Below, piece by piece: positions 18,381-28,278 of a DNA stretch of 64,000 nucleotides. The stretch spans positions 124,001-188,000 of the forward strand of contig NZ_QFBC01000006.1 of the NCBI RefSeq assembly GCF_003122325.1, given 5' to 3'. The notes under the pieces are model-generated. The model did no database searches. It saw nothing but the letters and a program-made list of their open reading frames with translations, and was not told the DNA's origin. Made by a program: the position numbers and the translations under genes. The stretch's first letter is position 1, and each line of letters opens with the position of its first letter. Origin of the DNA: Rhizobium album. GTDB taxonomy: Bacteria > Pseudomonadota > Alphaproteobacteria > Rhizobiales > Rhizobiaceae.

Positions 18381-19205
18381 TCAGGCGTCGCCGGCGTTGA
18401 CAACGTCGGAGGATCGGTCGTCACCGGCGACCTCACGGGCCCGGTTGCGCTCGATGACTCGCGCCGCATAGATGGAAATCTCGTAGAGAAGGATGGCCGG
18501 CAGTGCAAGGCCGATCTGGGACATCGGATCGGGCGGCGTCAAAACGGCCGCGACGATGAAGGCGATGACGATCGCGTATTTGCGTTTTCCGGCCAGCCCG
18601 TCGGCGGTGACGAAACCGACGCGGGCGAGAAGCGTGGTCACCACCGGCAACTGGAAGACCAGGCCGAAGGAAAACACCAGCGTCATGATCAGGCTCAGAT
18701 ATTCCGACACCTTCGGCATCAGCGAGATCGCCACCTCGCCCTCAGCCGGCGCCTGCTGCATGGCGAGGAAGAACCACATCACCATCGGCGTGAAGAAGAA
18801 GTAGACGAGCGCGCCGCCGAGAAGGAAAAGCAGCGGCGAGGCGATCAGGAACGGCAGGAACGCCGCCCGCTCGTTCTTGTAGAGGCCGGGTGCCACGAAC
18901 TTGTAGATCTGCGCCGCGATCACCGGGAAAGCGATCACCATGGCGCCGAACATCGCTACCTTCACCTGGGTGAAGAAGAATTCCTGCGGCGCGGTGTAGA
19001 TCAGTTCCGATTTGGCAACATCGAGCCCTGCCCAGATCACCGCCCATTTGTAGGGAATGACCAGATAGTTGAAGAGCTGCTTGGCGAAGGCGAAACAGAC
19101 GATGAAGGCGATGAAAAAGGCCCCCAACGCCCAGATCAACCGTCGGCGCAACTCGACGAGATGTTCGATCAGCGGCTGCGGCTTGTCGTCGATATCGTTG
19201 GTCAT
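18381..19205 (-). CDS. tatC: Sec-independent translocase subunit TatC
   Basis: 274 residues, six membrane helices. It is the receptor of the twin-arginine translocase, recognising RR signal peptides. The N-terminal conserved PLIEHLVELRRRL and the first periplasmic block with F.....A.....P (YTAPQEFFFTQVKVA) are present. Slightly longer than E. coli TatC (258) because of a charged C-terminal tail. Its ATG overlaps tatB by 4 bp. Confidence 0.97.
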   Translation of the reverse strand: MTNDIDDKPQPLIEHLVELRRRLIWALGAFFIAFIVCFAFAKQLFNYLVIPYKWAVIWAGLDVAKSELIYTAPQEFFFTQVKVAMFGAMVIAFPVIAAQIYKFVAPGLYKNERAAFLPFLIASPLLFLLGGALVYFFFTPMVMWFFLAMQQAPAEGEVAISLMPKVSEYLSLIMTLVFSFGLVFQLPVVTTLLARVGFVTADGLAGKRKYAIVIAFIVAAVLTPPDPMSQIGLALPAILLYEISIYAARVIERNRAREVAGDDRSSDVVNAGDA

Positions 19206-19807
19206 GCCGCTCCGTCCTTCTTGTCTGCCGCAACGGCCGGCTCGGACACCGGCGAAGTTCCCGCGGCGGCAGGCTTGTCGGTCGAAGCGACATCAATCGA
19301 TATCGCCGTAGCCGGACCATTGTCCGCCGCAGCAGCGGCAGATGCGGAAGCAGCTGCGGTATCGACGGTGGATGCAGGAGAAACGACCGGGGGCTGCGCC
19401 AGCGCCGTATCGATGTCCGGCAATGTCACAGTCCCGGAAGCGGCTTCCGCCGCCGCTGTCGCTGTCGCTGTCGCCTTCGTTTCCGAAACAGCCGGCGTTT
19501 CGACGGTCGCGGCGCGCTGAAGGTCGGCCTTGATCTCGTTGGCTGTCTGGCGCAGAGGATTGATAGCATCGCGGATGCTATTCATCGGGTTGAGCTTCTG
19601 CGCATCCCCGATGGTCTTGCGGACATCGTCGAGTTCCGCCTCTTTCAAGGCTTCGTCGAACTGCGAGCGGAATTCGCCCGCCATCGCCCGCAATCGTGTC
19701 GTCATCTTGCCGAACGCGCGCAGCATCGGCGGCAAATCTTTGGGACCGACCACAACGATCAGAACGACCGCTATGACCAGAAGCTCGGTCCAGCCAACAT
19801 CCAACAT
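19202..19807 (-). CDS. tatB: Sec-independent translocase subunit TatB
   Basis: 201 residues from the ATG at 19807 (a GTG directly before it is also in frame; GGAG lies 8 nt upstream of the ATG). One N-terminal membrane helix with the Gly-Pro hinge VVVGPKDLPPMLR is followed by an amphipathic helix and a long Ala/Thr/Val-rich, low-complexity C-terminal tail from about residue 110. TatB forms the substrate-receptor complex with TatC, with which it is translationally coupled. Confidence 0.94.
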   Translation of the reverse strand: MLDVGWTELLVIAVVLIVVVGPKDLPPMLRAFGKMTTRLRAMAGEFRSQFDEALKEAELDDVRKTIGDAQKLNPMNSIRDAINPLRQTANEIKADLQRAATVETPAVSETKATATATAAAEAASGTVTLPDIDTALAQPPVVSPASTVDTAAASASAAAAADNGPATAISIDVASTDKPAAAGTSPVSEPAVAADKKDGAA

Positions 19808-19861
19808 CACTCAGGCTCCAGAAGTCATTGCGGCTGATCAGCAGCCGCGCCAGACCGGGCG

Positions 19862-20056
19862 TTACGACTTGCTTTCATCAGCCTTGTGATCGACCGTCTT
19901 CGCTTGATCGCGAGCTTCTTCGTCGGTCATGCCCTTCTTGAAGTTCTTGATGCCCTTGGCGACATCGCCCATCAGCTCCGGAATCTTGCCGCGGCCGAAC
20001 AATAGCAGGACGATCGCCAGAACGATCAGCCAGTGCCACATGCTGAAAGAACCCAT
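19862..20056 (-). CDS. tatA: Sec-independent translocase subunit TatA
   Basis: 64 residues. The TatA signature is complete: a short membrane helix ([16 protein letters not shown]), the [20 protein letters not shown] hinge and amphipathic helix, then an acidic tail. TatA oligomers form the pore-like pathway for folded proteins. First gene of the tatABC operon; 54 bp before tatB. Confidence 0.97.
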   Translation of the reverse strand: MGSFSMWHWLIVLAIVLLLFGRGKIPELMGDVAKGIKNFKKGMTDEEARDQAKTVDHKADESKS

Positions 20057-20309
20057 AACTCGTTACTCCCTGTTTTCACGTCGTATCGATGTAAGACGTT
20101 TACACATTTTTTTCAAACACCAAATGCCCGCAGCCTTAATGCGCCGGCCGGAATGCGTAAACGCGGTGGATATCTCGTCACGGATACGGTCGCGCGCCGA
20201 CGTCTTTACGGTAACGCTCTGTCCTGCGCGGTTCTACCCCGTCAGATCCCATCCTAGCAACGATATCGGCCAGTATTGTGTCCATGGAACAAGCGGCAAA
20301 GACGGAAAG

Positions 20310-21038
20310 CTATTCGTCCCCCGGCCCGCCCGGAGGCAACAGGCCAAGCTCTTCGAGATCCATCTGCGTGATCGGATCCTCGTCCTCGGCAAAATCATCC
20401 TGCGTCAGGGGCACGGGAATGTTGAAGCCCGGCGGGATGCGACCGGAAAGCAGCCCTGCCCCCTTGAGCTCTTCGAGACCCGGCAGGTCACGCACGTCCT
20501 CGAGGCCGAAATGATCGAGGAAATCGCGGGTCGTGCCGAGGGTGACCGGCCGCCCCGGCGTCCGCCGCCGGCCGCGAAACCGTACCCAGCCAGCCTCCAT
20601 CAGCACGTCCAGCGTGCCCCGCGAGGTCTGGACGCCGCGAATATCCTCGATTTCCGCCCGCGTCACCGGCTGGTGATAGGCGATGATCGCCAAAACCTCC
20701 AGCGCCGCCCGGGAAAGCTTGCGAAACTCGGTGTCGTCGGCCCGGATGAAGAAGGACAGATCCGGGGCGGTGCGAAACGCCCAATAATCGCCCACCTGGA
20801 CGAGATTGACGCCCCGCAAGGCATAAAAAGCCTTTAGCCGGCCCAGGATCGCCCTGATATCGACGCCCTTGGCGACCCTTTCGGCAATGAAACTTTCGGA
20901 AACGGGCTGCGCCGAGGCAAAAATCAGGGCTTCGGCGATGCGCTCCGCCTCAGCCGCATGGCGCTCCGCGGCATTGGCCTCTTGCTCTTCCGCCTCGGGC
21001 GGCGCAAGGCCGGTGGTGTCCTCACCCAGATCGCTCAC
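20310..21038 (-). CDS. scpB: Segregation and condensation protein B
   Basis: 242 residues, tandem winged-helix protein that, with ScpA, forms the kleisin accessory part of the SMC condensin. The blocks EALIFASAQPVSESFIAERV and LSRAALEVLAIIAYHQPVTRAEIEDIRGV are diagnostic. GTG start at 21038 with GGAG upstream inside the end of scpA; only 3 bp separate the genes. The C-terminal tail is acidic and Pro/Gly-rich. A 253-bp gap to tatA follows. Confidence 0.95.
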   Translation of the reverse strand: MSDLGEDTTGLAPPEAEEQEANAAERHAAEAERIAEALIFASAQPVSESFIAERVAKGVDIRAILGRLKAFYALRGVNLVQVGDYWAFRTAPDLSFFIRADDTEFRKLSRAALEVLAIIAYHQPVTRAEIEDIRGVQTSRGTLDVLMEAGWVRFRGRRRTPGRPVTLGTTRDFLDHFGLEDVRDLPGLEELKGAGLLSGRIPPGFNIPVPLTQDDFAEDEDPITQMDLEELGLLPPGGPGDE

Positions 21039-21041
21039 GCC

Positions 21042-21881
21042 TCACTCCCGTTCCGCGCCGCTATCGCGCTTCTGGCCGCGGCGCATGTAGAGCGGTTCGA
21101 ATGCGCCGTCCTGGCGGATCTCCAGTTCCCCCTCGCGCACCATTTCCAGCGATGCGGCGAAAGCGGAGGCGATCGCCGTGGCGCGGTCGCGGGGCGAAGA
21201 AAGATAGCGCAGGAGGTAATGGTCGAGGGCCATCCAGCCGTCCGTCTCGCCGATCATCCGCGACAAGATATCGCGGGCCTCGGCAAGCGACCAAACCTGC
21301 CGTTTCTCGATGGTCACCGCCGTGACGGCGTGACGCTGGCGCAAGGCGGCATAGGCCGTCAGCAGGTCGTAGAGATTGGCCTCGTAGGCCGATTGCCGCA
21401 TATCCGGGATATGCTCCGGCGCTCCGCGCGGAAAAACGTCGCGGCCCAGCCGGCTGCGGTTCACCAGCTGCGTGGCGGCGTTGCGCATCGCCTCCAGCCG
21501 CTTCAAGCGGAAGGCGAGTGTCGCGGCCATTTCTTCGCCGGACGGACCATCGTCTTTCGCCTGCTGCGGGATCAGCAACCGCGACTTGAGATAGGCGAGC
21601 CAGGCGGCCATGACCAGGTAGTCGGCGGCAAGCTCGATGCGGATCCGCCGGGCGCTTTCGACGTACTGCAGATATTGTTCGGCCAGCGCCAGCACGGAAA
21701 TGCGCGACAGGTCGACCCGCTGGTTGCGGGCGAGATGCAGCAGCAGGTCGAGCGGGCCTTCGAAACCGGCGACATCGATCACCAGCCCCTGCTCACCGGT
21801 GGCGCGTTCGGCCGCCCCCTCCTGCCAGAGGCTGTCCATCGGCGCACCGGCTGCCCGCTCCTTGCCTCTCTTCTTACTCAC
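21042..21881 (-). CDS. scpA: Segregation and condensation protein A
   Basis: 279 residues, kleisin subunit of the SMC-ScpAB complex that compacts and segregates chromosomes. The N-terminal kleisin block FEGPLDLLLHLARNQRVDLSRI and the following LVMAAWLAYLKSRLLIP are intact; the C-terminal winged helix carries the diagnostic alternating charges. GTG start at 21881; an internal ATG 15 codons later is an alternative. 42 bp downstream of nagZ. Confidence 0.93.
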   Translation of the reverse strand: MSKKRGKERAAGAPMDSLWQEGAAERATGEQGLVIDVAGFEGPLDLLLHLARNQRVDLSRISVLALAEQYLQYVESARRIRIELAADYLVMAAWLAYLKSRLLIPQQAKDDGPSGEEMAATLAFRLKRLEAMRNAATQLVNRSRLGRDVFPRGAPEHIPDMRQSAYEANLYDLLTAYAALRQRHAVTAVTIEKRQVWSLAEARDILSRMIGETDGWMALDHYLLRYLSSPRDRATAIASAFAASLEMVREGELEIRQDGAFEPLYMRRGQKRDSGAERE

Positions 21882-21923
21882 GCCGCAGAACTCCCGAACA
21901 TCCGGCCGTTCAAACTCCAGCCG

Positions 21924-22937
21924 TCAAACTATCGCGAAGAGCGCCTCGAATTCGGCCCGGACTGCCGTCTCGTCCAGCCCGTCGGTGTTTCCGAATGCCG
22001 CTTCCACTGCCTTGGCCCGCGCAAGCGACGCGCCCGCCAACGGCGGGACGTTGGCGACGACCTGCCTCATTTCATCCATCGCGCCGTTGCAATGCAAGAC
22101 AATATCGCAGCCGCCGGCGACAATATTGGCGGCCCGTTCGCCGATCGTGCCTTTCAGCGCGTTCATCGAGGTGTCGTCCGACATCAGCAGCCCCCGGAAG
22201 CCGATATGGCCGCGGATGATCTCGTCGATGACGATCCTGGAGGTGGTCGCCGGATGGTCGGGGTCGATGGCGGTATAGACGACATGGCAGGTCATCGCCA
22301 TCAACTCGTCCTTCAGCGCCACGAAGGGCGCGAAATCATGCGCTTCCAGTTCCGCCCGGCTCGCACCGACGACAGGCAGTTCATGGTGCGAATCGGCCAT
22401 GCCACGGCCATGGCCGGGCATGTGTTTCATCACCGGCAGGACGCCGCCGGCCTTCAACCCTTCGGAAGCCGCCTGCCCCATCTCCGTCACCGTCACCGGC
22501 TCGAAACCGTAGGCGCGGTTGCCGATGACGTTGCTGCTGCCCTCGACGGGCACGTCGAGCACCGGCAGGCAATCGACGTTGATGCCGAAACGCAGGAGAT
22601 CGAAGGCATGCAGGCGCGACATCAGCCAGGCGGCGCGCAGGCCCGCGTCCCTGTCCTGCCGGTAAAGGTCGCCCAGCGCCTGCCCGGAGGGATAATGCGG
22701 CACGACTGGCGGACGGATACGCTGGACGCGACCGCCCTCCTGGTCGATCAGCACCGGCGCGTCGCTGCCGACGCTGTCGCGCAGGGCGGCGACAAGGTCG
22801 GTGATCTGCGCCGCTTCGGAAACATTGCGCCCGAACAGGATGAAGCCCCAGGGCTGCTCGTCACGATAGAAGGCGATTTCGTCCGGCGTCAGCGTCAGGC
22901 CGCTGCAGCCGAGAATCATGGCTTTCGATTGGCTCAT
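21924..22937 (-). CDS. nagZ: Beta-N-acetylhexosaminidase (family GH3)
   Basis: 337 residues from the ATG at 22937; the frame extends upstream by 27 codons, but that part overlaps the SPOR terminator and is not family-like. NagZ removes N-acetylglucosamine from anhydromuropeptides during cytosolic peptidoglycan recycling. The GH3 signature KHMPGHGRGMADSHHELP contains the catalytic His/Asp loop, and LLMSDDTSMNAL holds the nucleophile Asp. IDQEGGRVQRI is the substrate-binding block. Confidence 0.93.
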   Translation of the reverse strand: MSQSKAMILGCSGLTLTPDEIAFYRDEQPWGFILFGRNVSEAAQITDLVAALRDSVGSDAPVLIDQEGGRVQRIRPPVVPHYPSGQALGDLYRQDRDAGLRAAWLMSRLHAFDLLRFGINVDCLPVLDVPVEGSSNVIGNRAYGFEPVTVTEMGQAASEGLKAGGVLPVMKHMPGHGRGMADSHHELPVVGASRAELEAHDFAPFVALKDELMAMTCHVVYTAIDPDHPATTSRIVIDEIIRGHIGFRGLLMSDDTSMNALKGTIGERAANIVAGGCDIVLHCNGAMDEMRQVVANVPPLAGASLARAKAVEAAFGNTDGLDETAVRAEFEALFAIV

Positions 22938-22973
22938 TTTTCTACTCTGCGGAATGGAAATCGGGACGGTCTC

Positions 22974-23006
22974 TACAAACAGGAACGGCGGGCCAGCCCG
23001 CCGTTC
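22974..23006 (-). terminator. Terminator of the SPOR-protein gene
   Basis: The hairpin AACGGCGGG/CCCGCCGTT lies 24 bp after the SPOR stop. On the minus strand it is followed by CCTGTTTGT, a weak T tract. It would partly separate the SPOR gene from nagZ. Confidence 0.6.
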
Positions 23007-23029
23007 GTCTTGTTGCAATGCGCCGATGG

Positions 23030-26000
23030 TTACTTCGAGATCAGGCAGGTACCGCCAGCGGCGCGATATTTGACGCAGAGCGCCGCCGCATCGTCCTTCG
23101 AGCCGACCGGAATGCGGACACGGTAGAACGTGCCCTTGCCCGCCACCTCGACCTTCTTGATATCGACGCCGCGGCCACCAATGACGCTGCCGAACTTCGA
23201 CGACAGGCTGGCATAGGATTTCTTCGCTTCCGCTTCGGAAGGCAGCGAGGCGATCTGCATCACATAGGAACCGGGCTGCAGGCTGGCGACCTGCGTCTGC
23301 TTGCCGGTATCGGTTGCGGCGGCGGCTTCTTTCGTCGTATCGCGCAGGTTGCCCTGATCGGTCACCGTGCCGACGATGTTGACCGGCTGATCCACCGGAC
23401 GGCTTTCCGGGATCGGCGCCTTGTCGTCGACCTTCGTGTCTTCGACCTTGGTGGTCTTCACCACCCGCACCGGCGGATCGGCCAGGCTATCGGTGGCAGC
23501 ATCTTCCTGGCCGGCTGTCGCAGCGGCGCCCTGCGTCGTCTCGACCGGCGTCTGCGTGACCGGCTTGATTTTGTCGAGATTGAGATCGGCGCTGCGGGTG
23601 GTCCCGGTCGGTTCGGCCAGAACGGAGCGTTCGGCGGTTTCGGTCGCAGCCGCGGTGGTCGTCTCTTCCGCGATCGTCTCGCGCGGCACCAACGTGCCGT
23701 CCGACTTGACGATCATCGTCCGCACCTTGCGCGGCGAAACGCCGGCCGTCGCGTCCGTCTCGGCAGTCGTGTCCGTGGCCGTCTCGTTGCCGAGAAGCCG
23801 GGCATCCTCGGTTTCACCGACGGGCGTCGGGTTCACGTCGTCGCTATCCTCGGCGCCTTCCAGCGGCAATGTTTCCGGGATCAGCGTCCGCTGCACCACA
23901 TCGATCGGCTCCTCCTTGGAGGAAAGCAGCGAGTCCTGCTTCGGATCTGCCGTGACATTGCCGGCGACGCGGTCGTAGACCGCCTTGTCTTGGTTGGGAA
24001 CGGTCACGCCGCCGCGGTTCTCCGGAACGACCTTGATCGGTTCCTTGTCGGCAACGATGACGCGCGGCCCGGTCGTGGCCGTCGACGTTTCACCGCCACC
24101 CGACAGGTAAAGATAGGCGCCGGCGCCGACCGCCGTGCCGCAGACCAGCAGCAGAGCCAGGCTGAGAACCAGACCGCGTGACAGGCCGCGGCGCGGACCG
24201 CGCTCGACATAACCGCCATTCGGTCCCAGCGTCATCTTGGCAACACCGGCATCGTCTTCGGCCGGCTGTGTCATCGTTCGGCGGAAATCCTCTTCCAGAG
24301 CCCGCTCGAATTCGTCGAATTCGTCGAACGACGCCTTGACCGGGTCCGGGTTGGCGTCGTTGGGGGCGGCGGCCCAGGCCGGATTGGCAAAACCGCCGTC
24401 ATTGACCGGAACGCTCTTTGCCGACACCGCCGGCGCATGGCCGATCGGCTGGAACAGATTGGCCATCTCGGCATCGATATCGATGTCGTATTCCGGCGGG
24501 TGAACGACCTTCTCCTCCGGTTCGACGACCGGCAGCGAGGGCACATCCATATCCGCGATCGCTTCGGGAATATCGTCCGCATCGGCAATCTGCGAAGGAT
24601 CGAACGGCAGGACGGTTTCACTCTCCGGCTCGATACGCGGCTCGGCACGGCGGGCCACCGGCTGCCGCATCGGCGTCTCGGACAGATCGGTGATCTTGGT
24701 AGTCACCCGGAACGGTATGGCCGGTTCGGCCGCGCGGCTGCGGGTTTCCGGCTGCCTGATTTCGGCGACGGGCTTGACCTCTTGGGCAGGCGCCTGCACG
24801 GCCGGCGCCAACGGCTCCGGATCGTCAAAACTCAGATCGGCGAGATCGAAATCGATGTCATCAAAATCGAAATCGAATTTCTGGTCGGAGAACGGATCGT
24901 CGAAAGCCGGCTCGGCCCGCTTTTCCGAAACCGAAAAATTGTCCGTTTCCGGCGCGCGCAGGGTGGCGACCGGTTCGGGCCGGCTCTCTTCGGACTGGTC
25001 CCGCTTGTCGGCACTCCTGGCCTCGGCCCGATCCTCGCTGCCGAACAACGGCGAAAGGCGCTGGTTGGGAACGGGGTAACGGGCGACATCGGCCAGCAGG
25101 TCGTCAGCATCGAACGGCTCGGCACGCCTTGCCGAAGCTATTTGCGGCACCTCGACGGCTTCCGTGGTCGGCGATGCTGCCCAATTGTCCTGCGGCGCGC
25201 GCTCAGCCGCCAGATCGGAATCAAAGGCAAAATCAAATGCCGGGTCTGCGGAAGAACCGGGTTGGTCGAACGCCGGCTCGATCGCCCCGGTAAAATCCGG
25301 TTCGGCAACGACGTGCGCCGGCGCTTCGTCGGCGAGCCTGTCGAACTCGACGGTGGGCATCTCCGCCGCCATCATGTCCAGGGCATCGCCGCCGGCAGCT
25401 TCGTCGACACCCGACGGACGCGAATCCAGGCGCGGCTCGGCGCGATAATTGCTGCGCTGAACGCTGAAATTGGTCACAGGAAGATGGGGCCGCGATTGCG
25501 CCTTAACCTGGAATGCGGGCTCGGGTTCGATCGTCGGGACCGCACTCTCGATCGCCATTTCCAGTTCCTGGGTGAGATCGAAATGCTCGTCGGCGCTGTC
25601 GAAAACCGGATCGACCGGCTCGGCCCGCGAAAAAGCCGGTTCGACGGCCGAGGTCACCGGCTCTTCGGTCACAAATACCGGCGGAGCATCGCTGGCGGGC
25701 CACGAAAAATCCGTGTCCTGCGGATTTTCATCGCGGATATCGGAAATGACGGCCGGCTGCTCGAAAGCCTGGGCATGGTCGCTGACAACAGCGACTTCAG
25801 CCGCGACGGCAGCAATCGGCGCGGCAGAAACCGCCACCGGCTCCGGTGCATCGAACGGCTCGGCATCGGCAAACATCGACGCGAATTCGCTGTCGTCGAC
25901 CAGATCGCCGTCAGGGCTGCTTTCGAAAGAATGAGATTCCGGCGCCTCGAAAACGGGTTCCGTCCGTGCAACGGCCTCGTAAACAGCCGGAGACACGCTC

Positions 26001-26392
26001 TCGGCAACCGCCTCGGCGGCTTCGGTTACGACCGGCTCCGGCGCAACATCTTCGACCGTCGCCTGCCGTTCGTCCACGGCGACATATGCCTCGCCGGCAA
26101 CGGCCACGGGCTCCCGGCGGGGAGCCTCGTAACGCTCGAATTCACGGGTCAGTTCATCCTCGAGGTTGAAGAGCGGATGCTGGGGTTGTTCAACCGCCCG
26201 CTCCGGCGCCGCTTCCGTCACCGCCGCCACGGGCGACGGGACGGCGGTGACGCGCGAATCGCGCTTCTGGTCGTTTGCAGCAACCGGCTTCGGCTCGAAG
26301 CCAACGATACGGGCGAGTTCTGCGAGCGGATCATCCTCCGCAAAGAACTCCAGGCTATTGCCCCCGCTACGCGCGAATTGTTTTTCTGCCAT
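23030..26392 (-). CDS. Giant SPOR-domain division/envelope protein
   Basis: About 1,120 residues. A long cytoplasmic N-terminal region (1-735), rich in Glu, Asp, Pro, Ala and Phe, appears intrinsically disordered, with recurrent short acidic motifs. One membrane helix follows at about 738-762 (LVLSLALLLVCGTAVGAGAY), and a Thr/Asp-rich periplasmic linker leads to a C-terminal SPOR domain (last 75 residues, YVMQIASLPSEAEAKKSY...), which binds denuded glycan strands at the division septum. Typical SPOR proteins are 200-400 residues, so the cytoplasmic region is unusually long. The ATG at 26392 is preferred to the GTG three codons earlier. Between argS and nagZ in the same direction. Confidence 0.85.
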   Translation of the reverse strand: MAEKQFARSGGNSLEFFAEDDPLAELARIVGFEPKPVAANDQKRDSRVTAVPSPVAAVTEAAPERAVEQPQHPLFNLEDELTREFERYEAPRREPVAVAGEAYVAVDERQATVEDVAPEPVVTEAAEAVAESVSPAVYEAVARTEPVFEAPESHSFESSPDGDLVDDSEFASMFADAEPFDAPEPVAVSAAPIAAVAAEVAVVSDHAQAFEQPAVISDIRDENPQDTDFSWPASDAPPVFVTEEPVTSAVEPAFSRAEPVDPVFDSADEHFDLTQELEMAIESAVPTIEPEPAFQVKAQSRPHLPVTNFSVQRSNYRAEPRLDSRPSGVDEAAGGDALDMMAAEMPTVEFDRLADEAPAHVVAEPDFTGAIEPAFDQPGSSADPAFDFAFDSDLAAERAPQDNWAASPTTEAVEVPQIASARRAEPFDADDLLADVARYPVPNQRLSPLFGSEDRAEARSADKRDQSEESRPEPVATLRAPETDNFSVSEKRAEPAFDDPFSDQKFDFDFDDIDFDLADLSFDDPEPLAPAVQAPAQEVKPVAEIRQPETRSRAAEPAIPFRVTTKITDLSETPMRQPVARRAEPRIEPESETVLPFDPSQIADADDIPEAIADMDVPSLPVVEPEEKVVHPPEYDIDIDAEMANLFQPIGHAPAVSAKSVPVNDGGFANPAWAAAPNDANPDPVKASFDEFDEFERALEEDFRRTMTQPAEDDAGVAKMTLGPNGGYVERGPRRGLSRGLVLSLALLLVCGTAVGAGAYLYLSGGGETSTATTGPRVIVADKEPIKVVPENRGGVTVPNQDKAVYDRVAGNVTADPKQDSLLSSKEEPIDVVQRTLIPETLPLEGAEDSDDVNPTPVGETEDARLLGNETATDTTAETDATAGVSPRKVRTMIVKSDGTLVPRETIAEETTTAAATETAERSVLAEPTGTTRSADLNLDKIKPVTQTPVETTQGAAATAGQEDAATDSLADPPVRVVKTTKVEDTKVDDKAPIPESRPVDQPVNIVGTVTDQGNLRDTTKEAAAATDTGKQTQVASLQPGSYVMQIASLPSEAEAKKSYASLSSKFGSVIGGRGVDIKKVEVAGKGTFYRVRIPVGSKDDAAALCVKYRAAGGTCLISK

Positions 26393-26452
26393 ACGCTCCA
26401 CTCACCACCGACAAAAACTGATTGCCAGCGCATTGTGGGGAAATGGTGACGT

Positions 26453-28213
26453 CTAACGCATTTCTTCCGGTGCAGCAGTCCCGGTTATACCAAGACCGGA
26501 CTTCAGAACCGAAGCGACGGCACTCACCAACCCAAGTCTGGCAATGCTCAATTCTCTGTTCTTATCGTTAACAAATCGTAATTCCGGAGAATCCTTACCT
26601 TTATTCCAGTGCGCATGGAAGGAGCTGGCCAGATCGTAGAGGTAAAAAGCGATGCGGTGCGGCTCCTGGGCGTTGGCCGCAGCCTCGACGACGCGCGGAT
26701 ATTCGGCGAGCTTGGCGACAAGCTGCAACTCGTTGGCATCGGTGATCTTGCCGGCGACGGCACCGGCGAAATCGATCGATTGAAGATCGAGATCGGGGAA
26801 GGCTTCCTTCGCCTGGCGGAAGATCGACGAGCAGCGGGCATGCGCATACTGCACGTAGAAGACGGGATTGTCCTTCGACTGCTCGGTCACCTTGGCGAAA
26901 TCGAAGTCGAGCGGCTCGGAGCTCTTGCGATAGAGCATCATGAACCGCACCGCATCGCGGCCGACCTCGTCGACCACCTCACGCAACGTGACGAAGTCAC
27001 CCGAACGTTTGGACATCTTCACCGGCTCACCGTTGCGGTAGAGCTTGACGAGCTGGCACAGCAGGACGGTGAGCTTCGACTTGCCTTCGGAAATCGCCCG
27101 CGCGACGGCCTCCAACCGCTTGACGTAACCGCCATGGTCGGCGCCGAGCACATAGATCATCTCGCTGAAACCGCGGTCGTACTTGTCCTTGAAGTAGGCG
27201 ACGTCGGCGGCGAAATAGGTGTAGCTGCCGTCCGACTTGATCAGCGGCCGGTCGATATCGTCGCCGACTTCGGTGGAGCGGAACAGCGTCTGCTCGCGGT
27301 CCTCCCAATCCTCCGGCAGTTGTCCCTTCGGCGGCGGGAGCACGCCCTTGTAGACGTGGCCCTTGAAGGTCAGGTCGTTGATCGCGGTGCGGATCGGGGT
27401 CGCGCCGTTGGCATGCAGCGTGCGTTCGGAGAAGAAGACATCGTGCTCGACGTTCAGCGCCTTCAGGTCCTCGCGGATCATGGCCATCATTGCGGTTATC
27501 GTCCGGTCCTTGACCAGCGGCATCCAGTCGTCTTCGGCCATGCCGCGCAGCTTCGTGCCGAACTCTTCGGCCAATGCCTTGCCGACCGGCACGAGATAAT
27601 CGCCGGGATACAGGCCGGACGGGATCTCGCCGATGTTCTCGCCCAATGCCTCCCGATACCGCAGGAACACCGAGCGAGCGAGCACGTCGACCTGCGAACC
27701 GGCATCGTTGATGTAATATTCCTTGACGACACCGTAGCCGGCGAAAGCCAGCAGGTTCGCCAGCGCATCGCCGACGACCGCACCGCGGCAGTGCCCGACA
27801 TGCATCGGCCCGGTCGGATTGGCCGAGACATATTCGACATTGACCTTGTGGCCGTTGCCGACCGTCGAGCGACCGTAATCGAGACCGCTGGCGATCATCG
27901 CCGACAGGACACGCTGCCAGTAGCCGACGCCGAGGCGGATGTTGATGAAGCCGGGACCGGCCACCGAAACCTCGGAGACGTCGCCGTCCTCCTTCAACCT
28001 GTCGGCAATGATTTCGGCGAGTGCCCGCGGGTTGGTGCCGAGCGGCTTCGCCAGCACCATCGCCGCATTGGTGGCGACGTCACCATGGCTCGCATCGCGC
28101 GGCGCTTCGACCGTAATGCGTCCGAAATCGAGATCCGATCGCTTTTCCTTGACGATATCAATCGCTTCAAGGGCGTTTTTAATTCTGTTCTCGAAATCGG
28201 TGAAAAGGTTCAT
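26453..28213 (-). CDS. argS: Arginyl-tRNA synthetase
   Basis: 586 residues, class I synthetase charging tRNA-Arg; unusually needs tRNA for amino acid activation. The HIGH-like motif is [15 protein letters not shown] near residue 125; the KMSKS-like loop is KMSKRSG. The N-terminal tRNA-recognition domain and C-terminal DALR domain ([10 protein letters not shown] onward) are complete. I chose the ATG at 28213 (MNLFTDF), the usual start for rhizobial ArgS, over the GTG four codons upstream. 65 bp downstream of dgt. Confidence 0.96.
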   Translation of the reverse strand: MNLFTDFENRIKNALEAIDIVKEKRSDLDFGRITVEAPRDASHGDVATNAAMVLAKPLGTNPRALAEIIADRLKEDGDVSEVSVAGPGFINIRLGVGYWQRVLSAMIASGLDYGRSTVGNGHKVNVEYVSANPTGPMHVGHCRGAVVGDALANLLAFAGYGVVKEYYINDAGSQVDVLARSVFLRYREALGENIGEIPSGLYPGDYLVPVGKALAEEFGTKLRGMAEDDWMPLVKDRTITAMMAMIREDLKALNVEHDVFFSERTLHANGATPIRTAINDLTFKGHVYKGVLPPPKGQLPEDWEDREQTLFRSTEVGDDIDRPLIKSDGSYTYFAADVAYFKDKYDRGFSEMIYVLGADHGGYVKRLEAVARAISEGKSKLTVLLCQLVKLYRNGEPVKMSKRSGDFVTLREVVDEVGRDAVRFMMLYRKSSEPLDFDFAKVTEQSKDNPVFYVQYAHARCSSIFRQAKEAFPDLDLQSIDFAGAVAGKITDANELQLVAKLAEYPRVVEAAANAQEPHRIAFYLYDLASSFHAHWNKGKDSPELRFVNDKNRELSIARLGLVSAVASVLKSGLGITGTAAPEEMR

Positions 28214-28278
28214 AGCGTCATCCACGGGAAAAAAGAACGCAGGTCGCCGAAAACCGGCGCGCCTGTCGTGCCCGCTGC

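Noticed and set aside
20958-23126. 722-codon rightward frame over scpA, scpB and nagZ
   Set aside because: Antisense to three recognised genes and no conserved pattern.
24437-26449. 670-codon rightward frame opposite the SPOR gene
   Set aside because: Shadow of the acidic leftward gene; Arg/His-rich, no domain.
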